Shown: positions 25,611 to 39,010 of the stretch, in pieces
Numbering within the stretch: position 1 is the first letter of the stretch
How the letters are laid out: every line of letters begins with the position of its first letter
Origin: Prostheceraeus crozeri
Taxonomy: Eukaryota; Platyhelminthes; Polycladida; Euryleptidae
Direction: 5' to 3'
Assembly (NCBI GenBank): GCA_907163375.1
Contig: CAJQUW010005703.1
Location: 1-64,000 of the forward strand
DNA length: 64,000 nt
Notes under the pieces: model-generated
What the model saw: the letters and a program-made list of their open reading frames with translations, nothing else
What the model was told of the DNA's origin: nothing
The model's database searches: none
Program-made: the position numbers and the translations under genes

Positions 25611-26199
25611 ATAGTCCGGCAGCTAGAACGAGTTTCTGCAGGGAACGAGGCCGAAAATGAGACTTTCACAGAATGATGTACACCCTATGCCTACTACGAA
25701 GCGACACGTCTTCCGAGTTCTAGTGAGTTCTTCTTGTCAGACAGGATCAAAGAAAAACACATGTAAATCCAATGAGACGCAGATTGCAGTTTTTGGCTAA
25801 AATGAAATTTTCTATGTTTTCTCTGATTAAGCGAAAATTATTGAGCCCAGAGTCATGCACCCCTCTCTGTAAATTCAAACACGTCATGTAGATTTGGCGA
25901 ACCTCTTAATGTCGGCAAACACAAACATTTTGAGCAACTTTATCCACATTCAATCACATTCTCACATACAATGCCGATTAGATACATGATAAAAGCACAT
26001 GGACATCATAGGAAATGACCTGAAGGCATTCCATGCCAAAAATTATGACTCTGGGCTTAGTACTTTTCGTTTAATCAGAGAAAGTACAGAAAATTTCATT
26101 TTAACCAAAAACTGCAATCTGCGTCCCATTGGATTTACATGTGTTTTTTTTTCTTTGATCCTGTCTGACAAGAGGAACTCTCTAGAACTCGGCAGACGC
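25611..26199. mobile_element. Fold-back element F1, two-armed copy
   Basis: The left arm (25611-25856) begins TATAGTCCGGCAGCTAG. The right arm (26044-26199) is its reverse complement for about 155 bp but lacks the outermost part. The loop is about 190 bp. The outer end resembles that of the 748-bp palindrome at 47768 (tagtccgggagctag, ctgcagggaacgagg or gtgcagggaacgagg), which points to one wider family. Confidence 0.7.
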
Positions 26200-26229
26200 A
26201 CCGCACCGACTTGGGAGATTTGCCAGTAG

Positions 26230-27110
26230 TCTGTTTAAAGTAATATTTAATGAATGCCCGGCGAAATTTCACCAACCAGCTGGGCATGTATTAGTAGTGT
26301 ACCTTTATTTCGTGAATGATATTCTCGCATTACTAAGTTAAGGATTCAGTTGAATTAAAAGCATCCAAATCGAATGAAGTTGAAAGTTAAAATGGCAAAA
26401 GAGCTGTAAGTTGACGCATCTGGTCATGAAAGGAAAAAACGAATGAGTATGCAAGTCAGTTCTGCAGTGGAAAGCTCGAAATTTCTGCCTTTCATATTAT
26501 CCAAGCTCCGAACTTTTCCAAGCATTTTAGTTAATAACTTTTAATGAGACGCATCGATTTTCAAAATCAATTCATTATTCTAGAGATATGATTGTATAAA
26601 GTTTGTTTATTATATTACATGTCGTATAATACTTTATTACTGGAAAAATAGTTGGTCACATTATTCCATTTTGATAAGTGGAATAGGAATCAACCAATTG
26701 AACAAATTGCAATATACTCGGAGGACACACAGCACTAGATCAATTCTAGGAAATAAAAAGTTATTTAAAATTCAAATTTATATCATTTACATGCTGCTCA
26801 GTAAGTAATCTATATGGGTTAATGTCTGAGTTCACTAAAATCTCGCATGTATATATAACATAACGAAGACTACTGATAGGGCTCGTGAATTTCCGTCCTT
26901 TTTTATACATTCTCCGTCCTATCACACATCTGTATCCCAATGCGCTTACACGAGTATTGTGTTGCCTTTCCAATAATAAAAGCATTACTAAAACAATCTA
27001 ATTTGCTTATAATGGTTAATATTCAGTCTTGAAGATCATGCAGTTTCAAACGTGTGAATGTGTTTGGAATTTTTCGTCTTTTTTCTATCAGCATTTACGA
27101 GCCTTGTGTG
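26230..27110. other. Intron sequence, nothing recognised
   Basis: AT-rich and without a recognisable gene or repeat. Confidence 0.35.
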
Positions 27111-27119
27111 TGGTACAAA

Positions 27120-28064
27120 GTAGGGAGAGCGGGGTGTTATGGATCACCTAAGTTTAAGGGTTTACAGAGACCACTGACTCTGCTCAAAGATAATTTTTTT
27201 GGCCTTATCACTTATGGACAGATACCCAAGGTTCCGCATGTCATTTTCCAACAACGCCCGTTTGACTTTGCTGTAGAGGAAATTTTCTGTTTTCTATAGA
27301 GACGAATTTGCCATTTTCAAAAGTTCGGGGGTGTTATGGCCGCCTGTTAGGGTGTTATGGACCACCCATTCATATCTGAAAAAAGTGCAACATTAATTTA
27401 ACGTTCCACAACAGTCAAATTTAAGATGCTCCGTACAGATAAGAGTGATTGACTTGTTTGATTGACCGGTCAACGGGTTTAGATAGCTGGTTAACCTGCA
27501 TAACTTAAATTTTGATGAATAATGAAGCCTGCTTGCTATGCTAAGGCATGATAATCAAAGCTGTGATTGAGAATAATCAGCGTGAGAGCTGTAAATTAAC
27601 GCAGATAGATTCATTAATTCCAAATGGAGTCAGTAAACTGCTTGAAGCCCAATCATAATCGTTCTAGGTGGCTATCTGCCCAAATTTCTGAACACTAGTT
27701 TGCAACCTCACAATTCAGATGTAAATATACTATAAAAACACTGACATAAAGCAACTTATTGATTGACAATATTGCAGCTTGAGATTGCAATCCAGGTAAT
27801 TACGTGAAATAACATACCGTAGGCGCAGTCCTCTGCGAATGCGAACTAGGCTTATTACTCCAATCACTCATTTTCTCCCGATGGCTCGACTGGCTAGGCT
27901 TCTTGTTCTTACATCTCTTTAACTTTCGGTGACCTTTCACAACAACGTCCTGTGGCGCATTTTCCTGTTGGCTTTGTTTGCGCTTGAAAGAATGAAGGAA
28001 GATAATTTTCTAACGACGTTTTAGGTATTGCAGTAAATTGTGGGGTGGCCCATAACTCCCTACC
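27120..28064. mobile_element. Possible element with GTAGGGAG...TTATGG ends
   Basis: The left end, gtagggagagcggggtgttatgg, and the right end, in reverse ggtagggagttatgggccacc, share two blocks separated by a small insertion. Two more gtgttatgg words occur at 27331 and 27354. No transposase seen. Tentative. Confidence 0.35.
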
Positions 28065-28074
28065 ATCAGTATAC

Positions 28075-28518
28075 CTATAAAGTGGCACTCCTGTACTTTA
28101 CTGGTCCCAAATTAAAAAAAAATATTCAATATGTCATAGGCCTCACATAACTGACATATCAGAAAAGATCGACGTGAAATTCCTTCTTCCTGTAGGAATG
28201 TGCGGGCGGCAGCAAGGGAGGCGCAGTGTTTCGCGAGGTCGCTTATTCTCATGTTGTTCGACGTCAAGTTTCACGTCAAATTCCTTCTCAACACACTATA
28301 CAGAGATAGCCAATCCCTTAAAACAATGCGTGGGAGTTCAAAGATCACCAGCCATAGTTCATTCGCACGATTTGACACATAGCAACACGTCAGCGTTCGT
28401 GCTAAATTTGGGACCAGCAAAGTAAAGGAGGGGATATTTAGGGACCAGTAAAGTACAGGAGGTCGTTTCTCACATTCCCATATAGGGACCAGCAAAGTGC
28501 AGGAGCGCCCTATAAAGT
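28075..28518. mobile_element. Small inverted-repeat element with iterated subterminal motif
   Basis: Left, ctataaagtggcactcctgt then actttactggtccc. Right, gggaccagcaaagtgcagga then gcgccctatag-like. The gggaccag(c/t)aaagta motif is repeated three times in 28419-28510. It lies about 440 bp upstream of the SNX17 exon at 28962. Confidence 0.6.
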
Positions 28519-28961
28519 CAACTGTTACTAGAAAATGTGTATTTATATTTCAGCCGACCGTTCTTGTTTTCTCGAAGAAAATTAGCCATGCTGCATCTTT
28601 ACAGCCAAAATCCTAATTGGTGCATGACTTGCTCAGGAGAAAGAAACACATTTACAATAAAAGCGCTCAAATTTTCGCAAATACCAAATTTGGGGTAAAT
28701 TGAAAAAATAATTGCGTAGTTAGAAGCACCATGTGTTCTTATTTACTATGTTTTCGTTCGCATATGCTCGAAAATTGGTTTTGAGGTTGGTAAGTAGGCT
28801 ACTGCTTACAGGGGAGGGGGAGGGCGGCACAGCACTCCACTTTCCCTACATGTGGATATGATTGATTTCTTTAATGTCCATCAGACTTCAATTTTGATAT
28901 AAATTTATCAAGAACTTCATTCTATGAAGAATTTAATCATTTGCATGAATTTCATTTTCAG

Positions 28962-29140
28962 TGTCGTCTGATCCGTCATTATGTGAAAGCCGGTTGATGT
29001 TGGAGAGTTTAACCAGATGGCGGAAGGCGGAGGATGAACGACTGCCTCAAACAACAGCTCATCTTGACGTGTGGCTTCTCAATGGACAAAAGAAAACACT
29101 CGAGGTTATGAACACAGACCGGACTAACTCTGTTCTAGAG
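28962..29140 (+). CDS. SNX17: SNX17 orthologue, end of PX domain and start of FERM-like module
   Basis: The exon lies between acceptor ttcattttcag and donor GTAAGG. It is 179 bp long; with the single base carried from the previous exon it makes exactly 60 codons and ends in phase 0. The join reads LQG-VSSDPSL, matching the family's end-of-PX region (AVRQDPLL in vertebrates). A helix follows (ESRLMLESLTRWRKAEDE), then the first FERM F1 strands with the conserved LLNGQKKTLEV and TDRTNSVLE, equivalent to LSNGQK and TSDQTEDVLE. The F1 lobe is part of the cargo-binding FERM-like unit that recognises NPxY tails. The preceding intron is 17,137 bp and the following one 30,933 bp, both full of mobile elements. 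A 31-bp minisatellite begins about 120 bp past the donor. Confidence 0.9.
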
Positions 29141-29261
29141 GTAAGGCTTCATTTTCGTGTTCAATTTGTCAGTGAAAATATCAATTCAGAGAGGCTGAAT
29201 AATTCTGAATACTTCCTTACCAGTTAATGCGTTGTAATTGGTTCTCAGACATTGATGCTTC

Positions 29262-30392
29262 TACTTGACCTTGACATAGGCATCGATCGTTTCATCTGGC
29301 CTTGACATGGACATCGGTAGCTTCACCTGTCCTTGACATGGGCAACGATGGCTTCATCTGGCCTTGACATGGGCATCGATAGCTTCACCTGGCCTTGACA
29401 TGGACATCGATGGCTTCACCTGTCCTTGACATAGACATCGATAGCTTCACTTGGCCTTTACATGGGCATCGATAGCTTCACTTGGCCTTTACATGGGCAT
29501 CGATGGCTTCACTTGGCCTTGACATGGACATGGTAGCTTCACCTCGCCTTGACATGGACTTCGATGGCTTCACCTCGCCTTGACATGGGCATCGATGGCT
29601 TCACCTGTCCTTGACATGGGCATCGATGGCTTCACCTGTCCTTGACATGGGCATCGATGGCTTCACCTGTCCTTGACATGGACATCGATGGCTTCACCTC
29701 GCCTTGACATGGACATCGATGGCTTCACCTGTCCTTGACATGGACATCGATGGCTTCACCTGTCCTTGACATGGACATCGATGGCTTCACCTGTCCTTGA
29801 CATGGACATGGTAGCTTCACTTGGCCTTGACATGGACATTGATAGCTTCACCTGTCCTTGACATGGGCATCGATGGCTTCACCTGTCCTTGACATGGGCA
29901 TCGATGGCTTCACCTCGCCTTGACATGGGCATCGATGGCTTCACCTCGCCTTGACATGGACATTTATAGCTTCACCTGGCCTTGACATGGACATTTATAG
30001 CTTCATCTGGCCTTGACATGGACATTGATAGCTTCATCTGGCCTTGACATAGACATCGATGGCTTCACCTGTCCTTGACATGGGCATCGATGGCTTCACC
30101 TGTCCTTGACATGGGCATCGATGGCTTCACCTGTCCTTGACATGGGCATCGATGGCTTCATCTCTGCCTTGACATAGGCATCGATCGTTTCATCTGGCCT
30201 TGACATGGGCATCGATGGCTTCACCTGTCCTTGACATGGACATCGATGGCTTCACCTGGCCTTGACATGGACATTGATAGCTTCATCTGGCCTTGACATG
30301 GACATCGATGGCTTCACCTGTCCTTGACATGGGCATCGATGGCTTCACCTGTCCTTGACATGGACATGGTAGCTTCACCTGTCCTTGACATG
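29262..30392 (+). repeat. 31-bp minisatellite, about 36 copies
   Basis: The unit is about 31 bp and built around ccttgacatgggcatcgatg and gcttcacctgt, with variants (ggacat/gggcat, cgatgg/tgatag, cctgt/cctcg/ctggc). A few units are one to several bases off length. It starts about 120 bp downstream of the 5' splice site at 29141, inside the 30.9-kb intron. Confidence 0.95.
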
Positions 30393-30399
30393 GAAGGAA

Positions 30400-31660
30400 T
30401 TCAAGTAATGTCCTTTATAGCACAAGCATCCAATCTTGAGTGTTGAGCGTTCATTTACCGGAAGCCAGTTCATCTGTCCAAGATCAGGAGTAATGCGCTC
30501 TCGACCGCGGATTCGAAAATCTAACGAGCGTTTGAATTTTGTAAATCCAATTGTAAATTCAGACACGTATTTTTAAGGTACTCAGTGTTCGATTAGATCT
30601 AAGGTATGAGTGGCTTCATATGTCATGTTGTAAAGTAAAAAAGTACTTCGCATTACGTATTAAGTAAAAGTGTATATATATCTTGAGCATTAATAATCAA
30701 ATATTTAATGTATAAATGTGAATTGACGAAGTGCATAATTTCTACATCTACTTGAAAGCTTTTATCAGCTGCTATAGAATTAATTGATTTCTGAAGACGA
30801 GTAATCGCTATCAATTAATTGCATGTTGCCACAATTAATATCAATTGATAGATGTGCCCAATTTAAATGCAATAAACTTTTGATAACATTTGATATTACT
30901 CGGCCACTTTCTAATCCGCAAGTGCCTGCATCAAATTCATTCATCAATTGTAATCTAATTACATATTCGTAATGTTGCTGTACACTAAATATTCAAGGTC
31001 AAGGTTCGTGTTCGTGTGAACGATCTGAAATCGCTAATTTGAATTATATGCGATAATTAATGTAAATTAGTTGTTAATTAATCTAATTATGAATACAAAA
31101 CTGCAGCTACGCTACTGTACTATGATAGTAAAAGCATTATAACTGCTTACCGTTTTCCTTTCGTAATTCCTTGATCTTTCGCTTCAGTTCGTTTTCTTTT
31201 AACTCTGTATGCGGTTTGTCAGATTTCTTGTTACATTCTGGATCTTGGGTCACATTGTTTGAAAAAATTGTAAGAAGTCATTAAACTTTTTTGTAGCAAC
31301 TTCAAAGTTTCTAGACTTTCCTCTGCTGTTTTTCGACAATGACGGTATTAGACGCGACTGCGTATGATATAGCGATGAGACGACAACGACGAGGCGAAAA
31401 GGTCACTATGAAATTCTGAATTACGTCCAGCGAATTGATGAAATGGTCCGTGTTTCCGCGTTGCATGTTGATTACGAAATAGAGACGATAGCATTAAACT
31501 TCGAGGAAAGTCGATAAATGCGCATAGGATTTATTCGATACAGTGTACCAGTTGCCGATCATGGATTCACGGACGTTGTAGTGGCGTAAAAGGCAGTCTG
31601 GCAAGAGCGTCGTCGAACTTTGTGTGTGGGAGATGCTCAGGTGATAGGCCCGTTGAGAGA
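30400..31660. other. Intron sequence, no established gene
   Basis: No gene seen on the + strand. A possible antisense exon near 31151-31240 is discussed in the findings. Confidence 0.35.
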
Positions 31661-31664
31661 AACA

Positions 31665-32335
31665 GAAGCCCATGAAAGCGATCAGCTTGGAGAATGACAA
31701 GTGCGACAATGTTACTCGTTTCTGCTACTTGGGAGACATGTTGGATTCCGGTGGTGGAGCGGAGGCAGCTGTGACTGCGTGCATTCAATCGGACTGGAAG
31801 AAATTCCGAGAACTATCGCCTATCCTGACCAGCCGTGCTACTCCATATTGGATGAAAGGGAAGATCTTTGACTCATGCGTCAGAGCCTGCATGACTTATG
31901 GCAGTGAGACATGGGCAGTGACAGCAGTGGAGAAGAGGAGAATGGAAGTAGCGGACAGACGGATGATCAGGTGGATGTGTGGAGTATCTCTTGAAGATAG
32001 AGTGGCCAGCGAAGACCTTCTGGCGCGCCTGAACCTGCAGTCGATTGATGAAGCCTTGCGTGTGTGCAGATTACGATGGTACGGCCATGTGGTAAGGAAA
32101 GATGAAAGTGATTGGGTGAAGAGAATATGGAAGATGAAGATCAACGGACCAACACCAAGAGGCCGCCCGAAGAAGACCTGGGAGGAAACTGTGTCCGCAG
32201 ACTGTCGGCAATTGGGCCTCAAAGAAGCCGACGCCCTCGAACGAAACACCTGGAGGCATTCCATGAGGATCAATCGTCCAACCCAACGGAGATGGAGAAG
32301 AGGACGTTAAACGGATAAAGTAAAAGTAAAGTAAG
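31665..32335 (+). pseudogene. LINE reverse transcriptase C-terminal region, 5'-truncated
   Basis: A 212-codon open frame carries the end of a LINE ORF2: FCYLGDMLDSGGGAEAAVTA, KGKIFDSCVRACMTYGSETW, EKRRMEVADRRMIRWMCGVS, LRVCRLRWYGHVVRKD and GRPKKTWEETVSADC. The polymerase catalytic box is not present, so this is a 5'-truncated insertion. The frame stops at RRWRRGR, and an aaagtaaaagtaaagtaagg tail follows, as expected of a LINE 3' end. The open frame suggests a fairly recent insertion. It has no endonuclease or catalytic core, so no activity of its own is expected. Confidence 0.88.
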
Positions 32336-32436
32336 GAAGAAACTGACGGCTCACGCGTTGTCGTGACATGACGTCACTGCGGTAACACACAATAGGGAAG
32401 CATGAATAATCCAAGGCAAGGATTCTAAATATAGAA

Positions 32437-32690
32437 TGGTACATTAATGTTTCATAAATGAAACATTACATGAAACCATTGCAGTTTTCATTAATGAACT
32501 TTACATTAATGTTTCATTCATGAAACATTACATGAAACCATGGCAGTTTTCATTAATGAACTTTACATTAATGTTTCATTAGATGAACCATTCGTATTTT
32601 CATTAATGCTTTATCATGAAATGATGAAATTTCATTAGTCATTAATGAAACATTACATGTTCATTAGATGAAACATTAATGAATTGCAAA
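32437..32690. repeat. ATTAATG-rich palindromic tandem repeat
   Basis: Units containing acattaatgtttcat, gaaacattacatgaaacca and gttttcattaatgaacttt are repeated, with a period near 70-75 bp. The outer ends are inverted copies of catTAATGtttcat. Probably a MITE with internal duplication. Confidence 0.6.
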
Positions 32691-32819
32691 TTATTTTCGT
32701 ACGGGGAATTTCCATGCACAACTTAGTGGGCATTAGATGGAATTCCGTCTTTTTTCAAGTCTGGTGTAGAGCTGATCGAGTCGTATTAACATGTCTTCAA
32801 AGATGCCTAATTGAGTGCT

Positions 32820-33440
32820 ACTCATGAAAAAAAGTTCACCAAACTTCAGTTAGATATACTTAAGTATATCTGCTACTCACATACAATCATTTATGCTGAT
32901 CGGACAAGTACTTTCTGCATTAGGGACGATAACGTGAGGTGTAACGATGTCAACAGCTTGATCTGACTTTGTATGACCTCATCGTCTGAGCTGAAACCTT
33001 TTACGTCAATATTTTAGTCATTTTCCGACAACTCTTGAAGTGATAATGAACAGGCCATATCTCTTAATTACATATTTTAGGCCATATATTTAACTCAAAT
33101 AGGGTGTGACAGGGTAGTGGTCGTGGGAAGATTTCAGATAGCAGTGGATGGGACGAACAGGGAGAGAGAACAATTCACACACGAGTTACAATAATGCGTC
33201 GAACAGACAAAGTCAGATCAAATTGCTGACATCGCTGCACTTTATCGAGAGTGAGAATTAATTAGAGACACGCCATCGTCTTTAATTCAAAACGTACTTG
33301 TCGGATTTGCATAAATTTTTGCAGTTGGGTAGAAAATATGCTCAAGTGCGTGTGCCTAAGGTTTTGTGATGATTGATTAATTTTTTGCTGATTTTAAACA
33401 ATTTTGAAAACCTTGGGGGAGAGATAACCCATAAGTACCT
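32820..33440. mobile_element. Fold-back element F2, copy 1
   Basis: Similar in direct orientation to 33533-34080. The shared centre includes gtggtcgtgggaagatttcagatag and gagagagaacaattcacac. The outer arm ends ggggagagataacccataagtacc and pairs, in reverse, with the start of the next copy. Confidence 0.7.
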
Positions 33441-33532
33441 TCAATTTATAATAAACATTTGCAAATACCATAATTGTCAGTCGAGGAATAAAAAAATGTG
33501 GGGAAATGACTTCCATAAAAAGCAGTTATGAA

Positions 33533-34145
33533 AGTATTGGCACCTATGGGTTATCTCCCCACGTTTTCAAATTTGTCTAAAATCCGTAAAAATGAATCAA
33601 CCGTCACAAAATTTCAGATACACGTATTTGAGTATATTTTCTACCCACATACAAAAATTAATTCAAATCCGACCAGTACTTTAAGAATTATAGACGATGA
33701 CTTGAAGTGTGGCGATGTTCTCTTCTTCTGTGTAGCTCTTCTGAGCAGAGCGCTAGGTCAACAAGGTCATGTCGCGACAACTCTTGAAGTGATAATGACC
33801 ACATCCTTCCAATTAATATACTTGACTTAAGAAGGGAGTGACAGGTTAGTGGTCGTGGGAAGATTTCAGATAGCAGTAGATGAGACGAAGAGGGAGAGAG
33901 AACAATTCACACACGAGTTACAATAATGCGTCGAACAGACAAAGTCAGATCAAGATGCTGACATCGCTGCACATCAAGTTGACGTCTCTAATTCTAAAAG
34001 TGAGGCTGATGCACTTTTGCGGATTTTAGACAAAATTGAAAACGTGGGAATGGGGAGAAAACCCATAAGTACCAAACAGTTTACAGGATATTGCATATAC
34101 ATACAGCCTAGATGGAAACTAGATTAACAGAAGCAAGAAAAATGG
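33533..34145. mobile_element. Fold-back element F2, copy 2
   Basis: Begins tggcacctatgggttatctcccc and ends cccataagtacc. The two ends are inverted repeats that continue through attttagacaaa/tttgtctaaaat. A third copy lies inverted at 56453-56890, including the flank aaactagattaacagaagcaag. This is the best-preserved copy. Confidence 0.75.
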
Positions 34146-34149
34146 AGAA

Positions 34150-36090
34150 ATAATTTCCGAAACAACAATTAGAATATTAGATGATTAAATAATTCTATTG
34201 TTTTCATTTTCCAACCTTTTCATATCCATGACTGTCCGGAGAGTGTTCCCTATATTTCTGTTAATGTTATGATATGCGACTAGGATTTAAAGCTTTAAAG
34301 GATTCTTAAGCCGAATGTCTCCGGTTAACGAATATTTTCCACACTTGCAGCGTAAGTCATGATCGGTGTACATGCATACTCTTCCAAGAATCATTAGAGT
34401 GCTTTAGAGTTCACCATCTCTCTGCGAACAGTGGGTGCAGTGATCTATGTGTATTTCGGTGAGGGCACTGAAATTTCAACACGCATTTAATGCAATGAGA
34501 ATCCCAAGCGTTACGATCGTGTTAATGTGGGGCCAATTATAATCGGTGAATGACTTTGTTGTTAAGATGAATAATGACGTTGAAGACGAAGTAGTGGCGC
34601 AGTCACGACGCAGCGAGGAGAGAAGTCCTTCCCCTGCTACAATTAACACTAGTCGCGAGTGACTATGCTCGCCGTGTGCATGCCAAATCAAGTCGCGACT
34701 AGGCTGCGCATCATTAAAAGGCTGATTGGTAGTTCATGTTGTCGTCAATTTTCACTAAAAAAGTCTGTCATGTTAAAATCCTGCAGTAAAGAAAACGCTC
34801 AAATATCTTTCGTAATGTATGTCAAATATCTATGGAACATAAGGTTTCATATGGCATATCGTTTATTAAAATTGAACCAGGACTTCAACACGAAAATTAC
34901 ATCCGAAAATGTGTTGAATTTTTATGCAATTATTTATGAAATGGTGAGTACATAACATTTCAACAGCTTCATGGGACTGATGCAAAAGGCGTAATGATTT
35001 TATGGTAGTCTGATCTGTTGTGGTAAGTGGAACACACCTAGTAATATTATAATGAATGTTATGCAAGAATTAAGTCAGTCAATTTTGAATAAATAATGTT
35101 GAAAAGAGAAAAGATCAAAATTTCTGAATATTACAATAATTTTAACAAATTTTTTTATACATAAGAATAGACGAAACAATGATTTAATACATGTATATTG
35201 ACTATTTCAATAATCGACTGTACAAACAGCATTCCTGCTAGGAATGTATGATTGCATGATTACATGCGTGTTATTGGATGAATGTGTAATTGTCTAACGC
35301 ACAGTTTTATGCATACCACACAGTGTCAATTTTCGATTTGGAATGCTCTGTACCTTAATACCTACATGAAATCATACTACTTGAAATTAACTGCTAACCA
35401 ACAAACCTAAGTTTACTACTTAACTAATAAACAAACTACTTAAAAACATACTTGAGCTAAGAAAACATATGCCTACTTAAAATATGCGCAAATTATGTCA
35501 TACTTCGATACTTGCGTTCGATCGAACGGGTCATTTTCAGGTGTTCGGAGGCTTAGTTCTCCTCACAAAAATCTAAATAAAAACTCGGGTACTTCTATTC
35601 TCCCCCCCCCCACATTTCTGTTGTTGACATCCGGAAGTGTTTCGTCGTCAACGATCTTCTCTTGCTCCTAAGGGCAGTGTCACCAACGTTGAGTGTGTAA
35701 AACTCCTCTTGTCTGACTTGTAGAACATTTGCAGTCTCAGAATTAGACAACTGCTCGTCATTTGTCTGTAGACAACAATCACACGAAGTTCATGATCACA
35801 GCTGCACTTTATATTCTAACTGAGTATTCAAGGGACCAATCCTTCATCCCAGGGTTCAAGTATGCTGTAGTGTCGCACAGTGACAGATCAAGTCTATTCT
35901 AAACCCAATGTGACTAACTTTGACAAAATTTGATGATTTTGGAAAACTTAAAAAATGTGGGGGGAAGAATAGAAGTACAGAAACCATAAGCGACACGCTT
36001 CTCAAGCGTCGTTTCTAGTCCTTTTATATCCAGTGTTGGCAAAGAAAGTGGCACTTGAGAATTATGGAATCTGGCTGCGCTACTTTTCCC
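34150..36090. other. Intron sequence, nothing recognised
   Basis: No gene and no repeat that I could pair. A C-homopolymer occurs near 35605. Confidence 0.35.
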
Positions 36091-38469
36091 CAAAGATTAT
36101 CAGGGTGTCTACAAGGCCTGGATATCCTGGATAAATCCTGATTTCGTCGAAATTAGAAGTTGTGAAAAACGTTCTGAGCTACATTCTTAACGTTAACAAT
36201 AATGTAAATAAAATGTAATTATGCTTTTCTGTGACTTTATATTAGTTTGTGCTTTTCTATTTCGTTTGCTAACGTAAACTAATGTCCGTGGGTGTTTTCT
36301 TTTTGTTTCAGGTTGCATGGTTTAAGCTTTTTTTCGTATACATGAATTTTCAAACGCAGTGGATGTCTCAGACTTCGGAAACAGATTAGCGACTCATATT
36401 TTGTAGTTGCTGTCGTCAGCATTCAATGACTATCAGTTACTGAATCTTGTTCGTCGGAGTGGTCACACGATGCAGATAAAAATGTTGCACGCAAGTGAAA
36501 TTTCTACAATTGCAAATTTCTACCCGGAACTGAGAACGGCTCCTATTACAGCAGCTATGAAAATTGAAGCATGTCAAAGCAGAAATAATTTTCGCCTTGG
36601 ATATGGTAGAGAAACGCCGTTCACAACGATCATGTGATGATCAACAATCTGTATTTCAAGCGCCTGTTGTTCAACCACCCTGTTGTTGACAACTTCCAAG
36701 TGGCCAAGGATAAGTTAGTCTACGTTGTGATTTTCGGATTATCTCCACATTTTCAGAAAGAGATACTACCCAGAGTATATGTGTACGGAGTTAAGTATAT
36801 CGTTCGATGAGGCATTAAACAAATTTGTTCAAAGGGGACATCAAGATTTGTGCAGTAGATATTTCAACGGTAGTATTTCTCACTCACTCGAAGGCTGAAA
36901 ACATATTTGAAAGTGTCAATAAAGCATTAGATAAAATTGGTAGCTTATTTGTCGATGTCTTCGATAGATTATTGCATGGAATAGATATCAGCATGGAAGT
37001 CAATCTTTCATTTCGCCGAAGATATTCTGAAGAATTTCAGCACAAGTGTGGGAAGGAATTGCTCCAAACAGGTAGGATACTCGTTACATTTCGTGCGCGA
37101 GTGGAGCATTGCAGCATGTATTGAAAAAGATACTTGGGATTTGTCAACCGTGTACTGCAAAGCATGTACTACCTTTTCAAAGATTCTCTTGCATACAGGG
37201 ATGATTATTGGCTACACATATTACAGGTTCAACTACATTTCCTAAGTCTTTCTGCAAATGCCGTTAGGTACGAAACAAAGATGTATGTAACAGAGCAACA
37301 GAGATTCTGCCGAACATTGAGAAATATTGCGTCGATGTGAAACCTCAACCTCATGTAGCATCATTCTCAACAGTCGTTGTTGCAATCAATGACCGATTTC
37401 TTGCATCTAAGCTGCATTTTTAAAAATTTTCAATTCCCTAGCATCTCAGTTTGAGCCACTTCTACGGCGGTTTCAACACGACAAGCCTATGATTCCATTT
37501 TTACACGTTTTCTCATGGGCCTTGTCACAGATACATTGAAAAGATTCGTTGAGGCATCGGTTATTCCCGGTGGGGACAGACGTTTCCAAAATTTTGAGAC
37601 TTGATCTGAATAACGATGCAAATCTGAAGGAAACATCGCAAGTGGATCTGGGATTCGGAGCCAAACGCAGCATCCCAAAGAATTCTCATCCACGCAGAAT
37701 GCTGGAGTTCGGTCAAGCCACTCGCTATTGCTTTATCGCGATAATGGATAAAATACTTGAGAGAGGTCCGCTGAAACACAATCTTGTTCAAGACGCTTCA
37801 TCACTCTCTCCGCTTGTCATTTTAACTTAGTCTTCAGCGCTTTGCGAATAGCATTTTTGACATTTTATTGAACAGAAGGATCGATTCCAACTGCATTTCT
37901 GTATCTCAGGCTGATTCGGCGAAGCAGGAATATTACGACTTTTTACAATCTGATCTAAGGAAGTAGGAACTTCATGTAAATTTCAGAGGTGGACGCGATT
38001 CGGGAAAATGAAGTTCCGAATAGCGATTATCCGATTACCCAGATCGGAGTTCCGAATCCGATTATCCGATTCATATTTTGAAAATGAAGTTCCGAATAGC
38101 GATTATCCGATTATCCGAATTCGATTATGAGATTAAATGGATTTCAATTTAAATCTTAGCACTCCTAATGGAAATTTATGCCATCAATACACAACCTTGA
38201 ACTAGAGATGACATAAAAATATTGCAAAAAATTATCAAATGTTGCATTTGCCTAGAGGACAAAATTTCCTGTCTAATTGCCTTACATGCTAGCTAACATT
38301 CAGTGTACATGTACGCTGCCACAATTAGACAAATACAAAGCACCCAAATTCTATTGAATATCTCCAGGTTTACAGTAACAATTTCATGTGCATGCACGCA
38401 CCCAATACATCAACCGAGTCCTTCTCCAAATCCAAGTCGACACAAGACATCATCAAAGGCCACATCTCT

Positions 38470-39010
38470 CAACAAATGGAGCTTGCCCTTCATAAACACT
38501 AAGGCCTCAAAGTTTGCGGCAGTGAGTGCCGCCCTTTTTGGCCTCAAAAATCCGAACCAAAGCTGAAAATGCGCTCAATAGAGGCTGAGCTCGGAAGGGA
38601 TGTGTTATATTTTAAAAATAGTCTCTTCCAAGAGTCCCGAAACCTATGTGGGAAGTGGTGTCCCGAAAGTTGTGGATTCCCTCTCACAGCCTTCTTCGAC
38701 CAACAGTCAAACTCCATGGCCATCACCACTTCTTGACTTTCTGCTTCCTCCTCATTTTCCGCCGATAGCAGCTAGTCAGTGCTGGTGGGTGAGATCCTCT
38801 TGTAGATCAGAGGACACGTGACTCCCATCTGCAGGTTGAGTGTAGGCCGCTAGCTCCTGGATGAGGGTGTCTCTGACACTTCTCCACAATGCTTCTCCGT
38901 TGTCTTCGCTTGATTGCCTCCGACATATGGCTTTGACTGTCACAATCTTGTGATGAGGATGCATTGCCGTAGCTTTTAATAGGTCCATGTCGGAGAAAAT
39001 GTCGTTGAAC
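38470..39010 (-). pseudogene. hAT transposase, C-terminal exon with dimerisation (hATC) motif
   Basis: After acceptor tttttttcag the frame gives FNDIFSDMDLLKATAMHPHH and runs to a stop at about 38776. The rest continues in another frame: the hATC motif LFLKYNTSLPSSASIERIFS then FGSDF, followed by a further one-base slip near 38545, after which LRPKRAALTAANFEALVFM and MKGKLHLLRD are readable. hATC is needed for transposase multimerisation. Two frame disruptions mean this copy cannot make a full transposase. Confidence 0.85.

Noticed and set aside
29262-30392. CRISPR-like array
   Set aside because: The units are contiguous with no unique spacers, and the context is a eukaryotic intron. It is a minisatellite.
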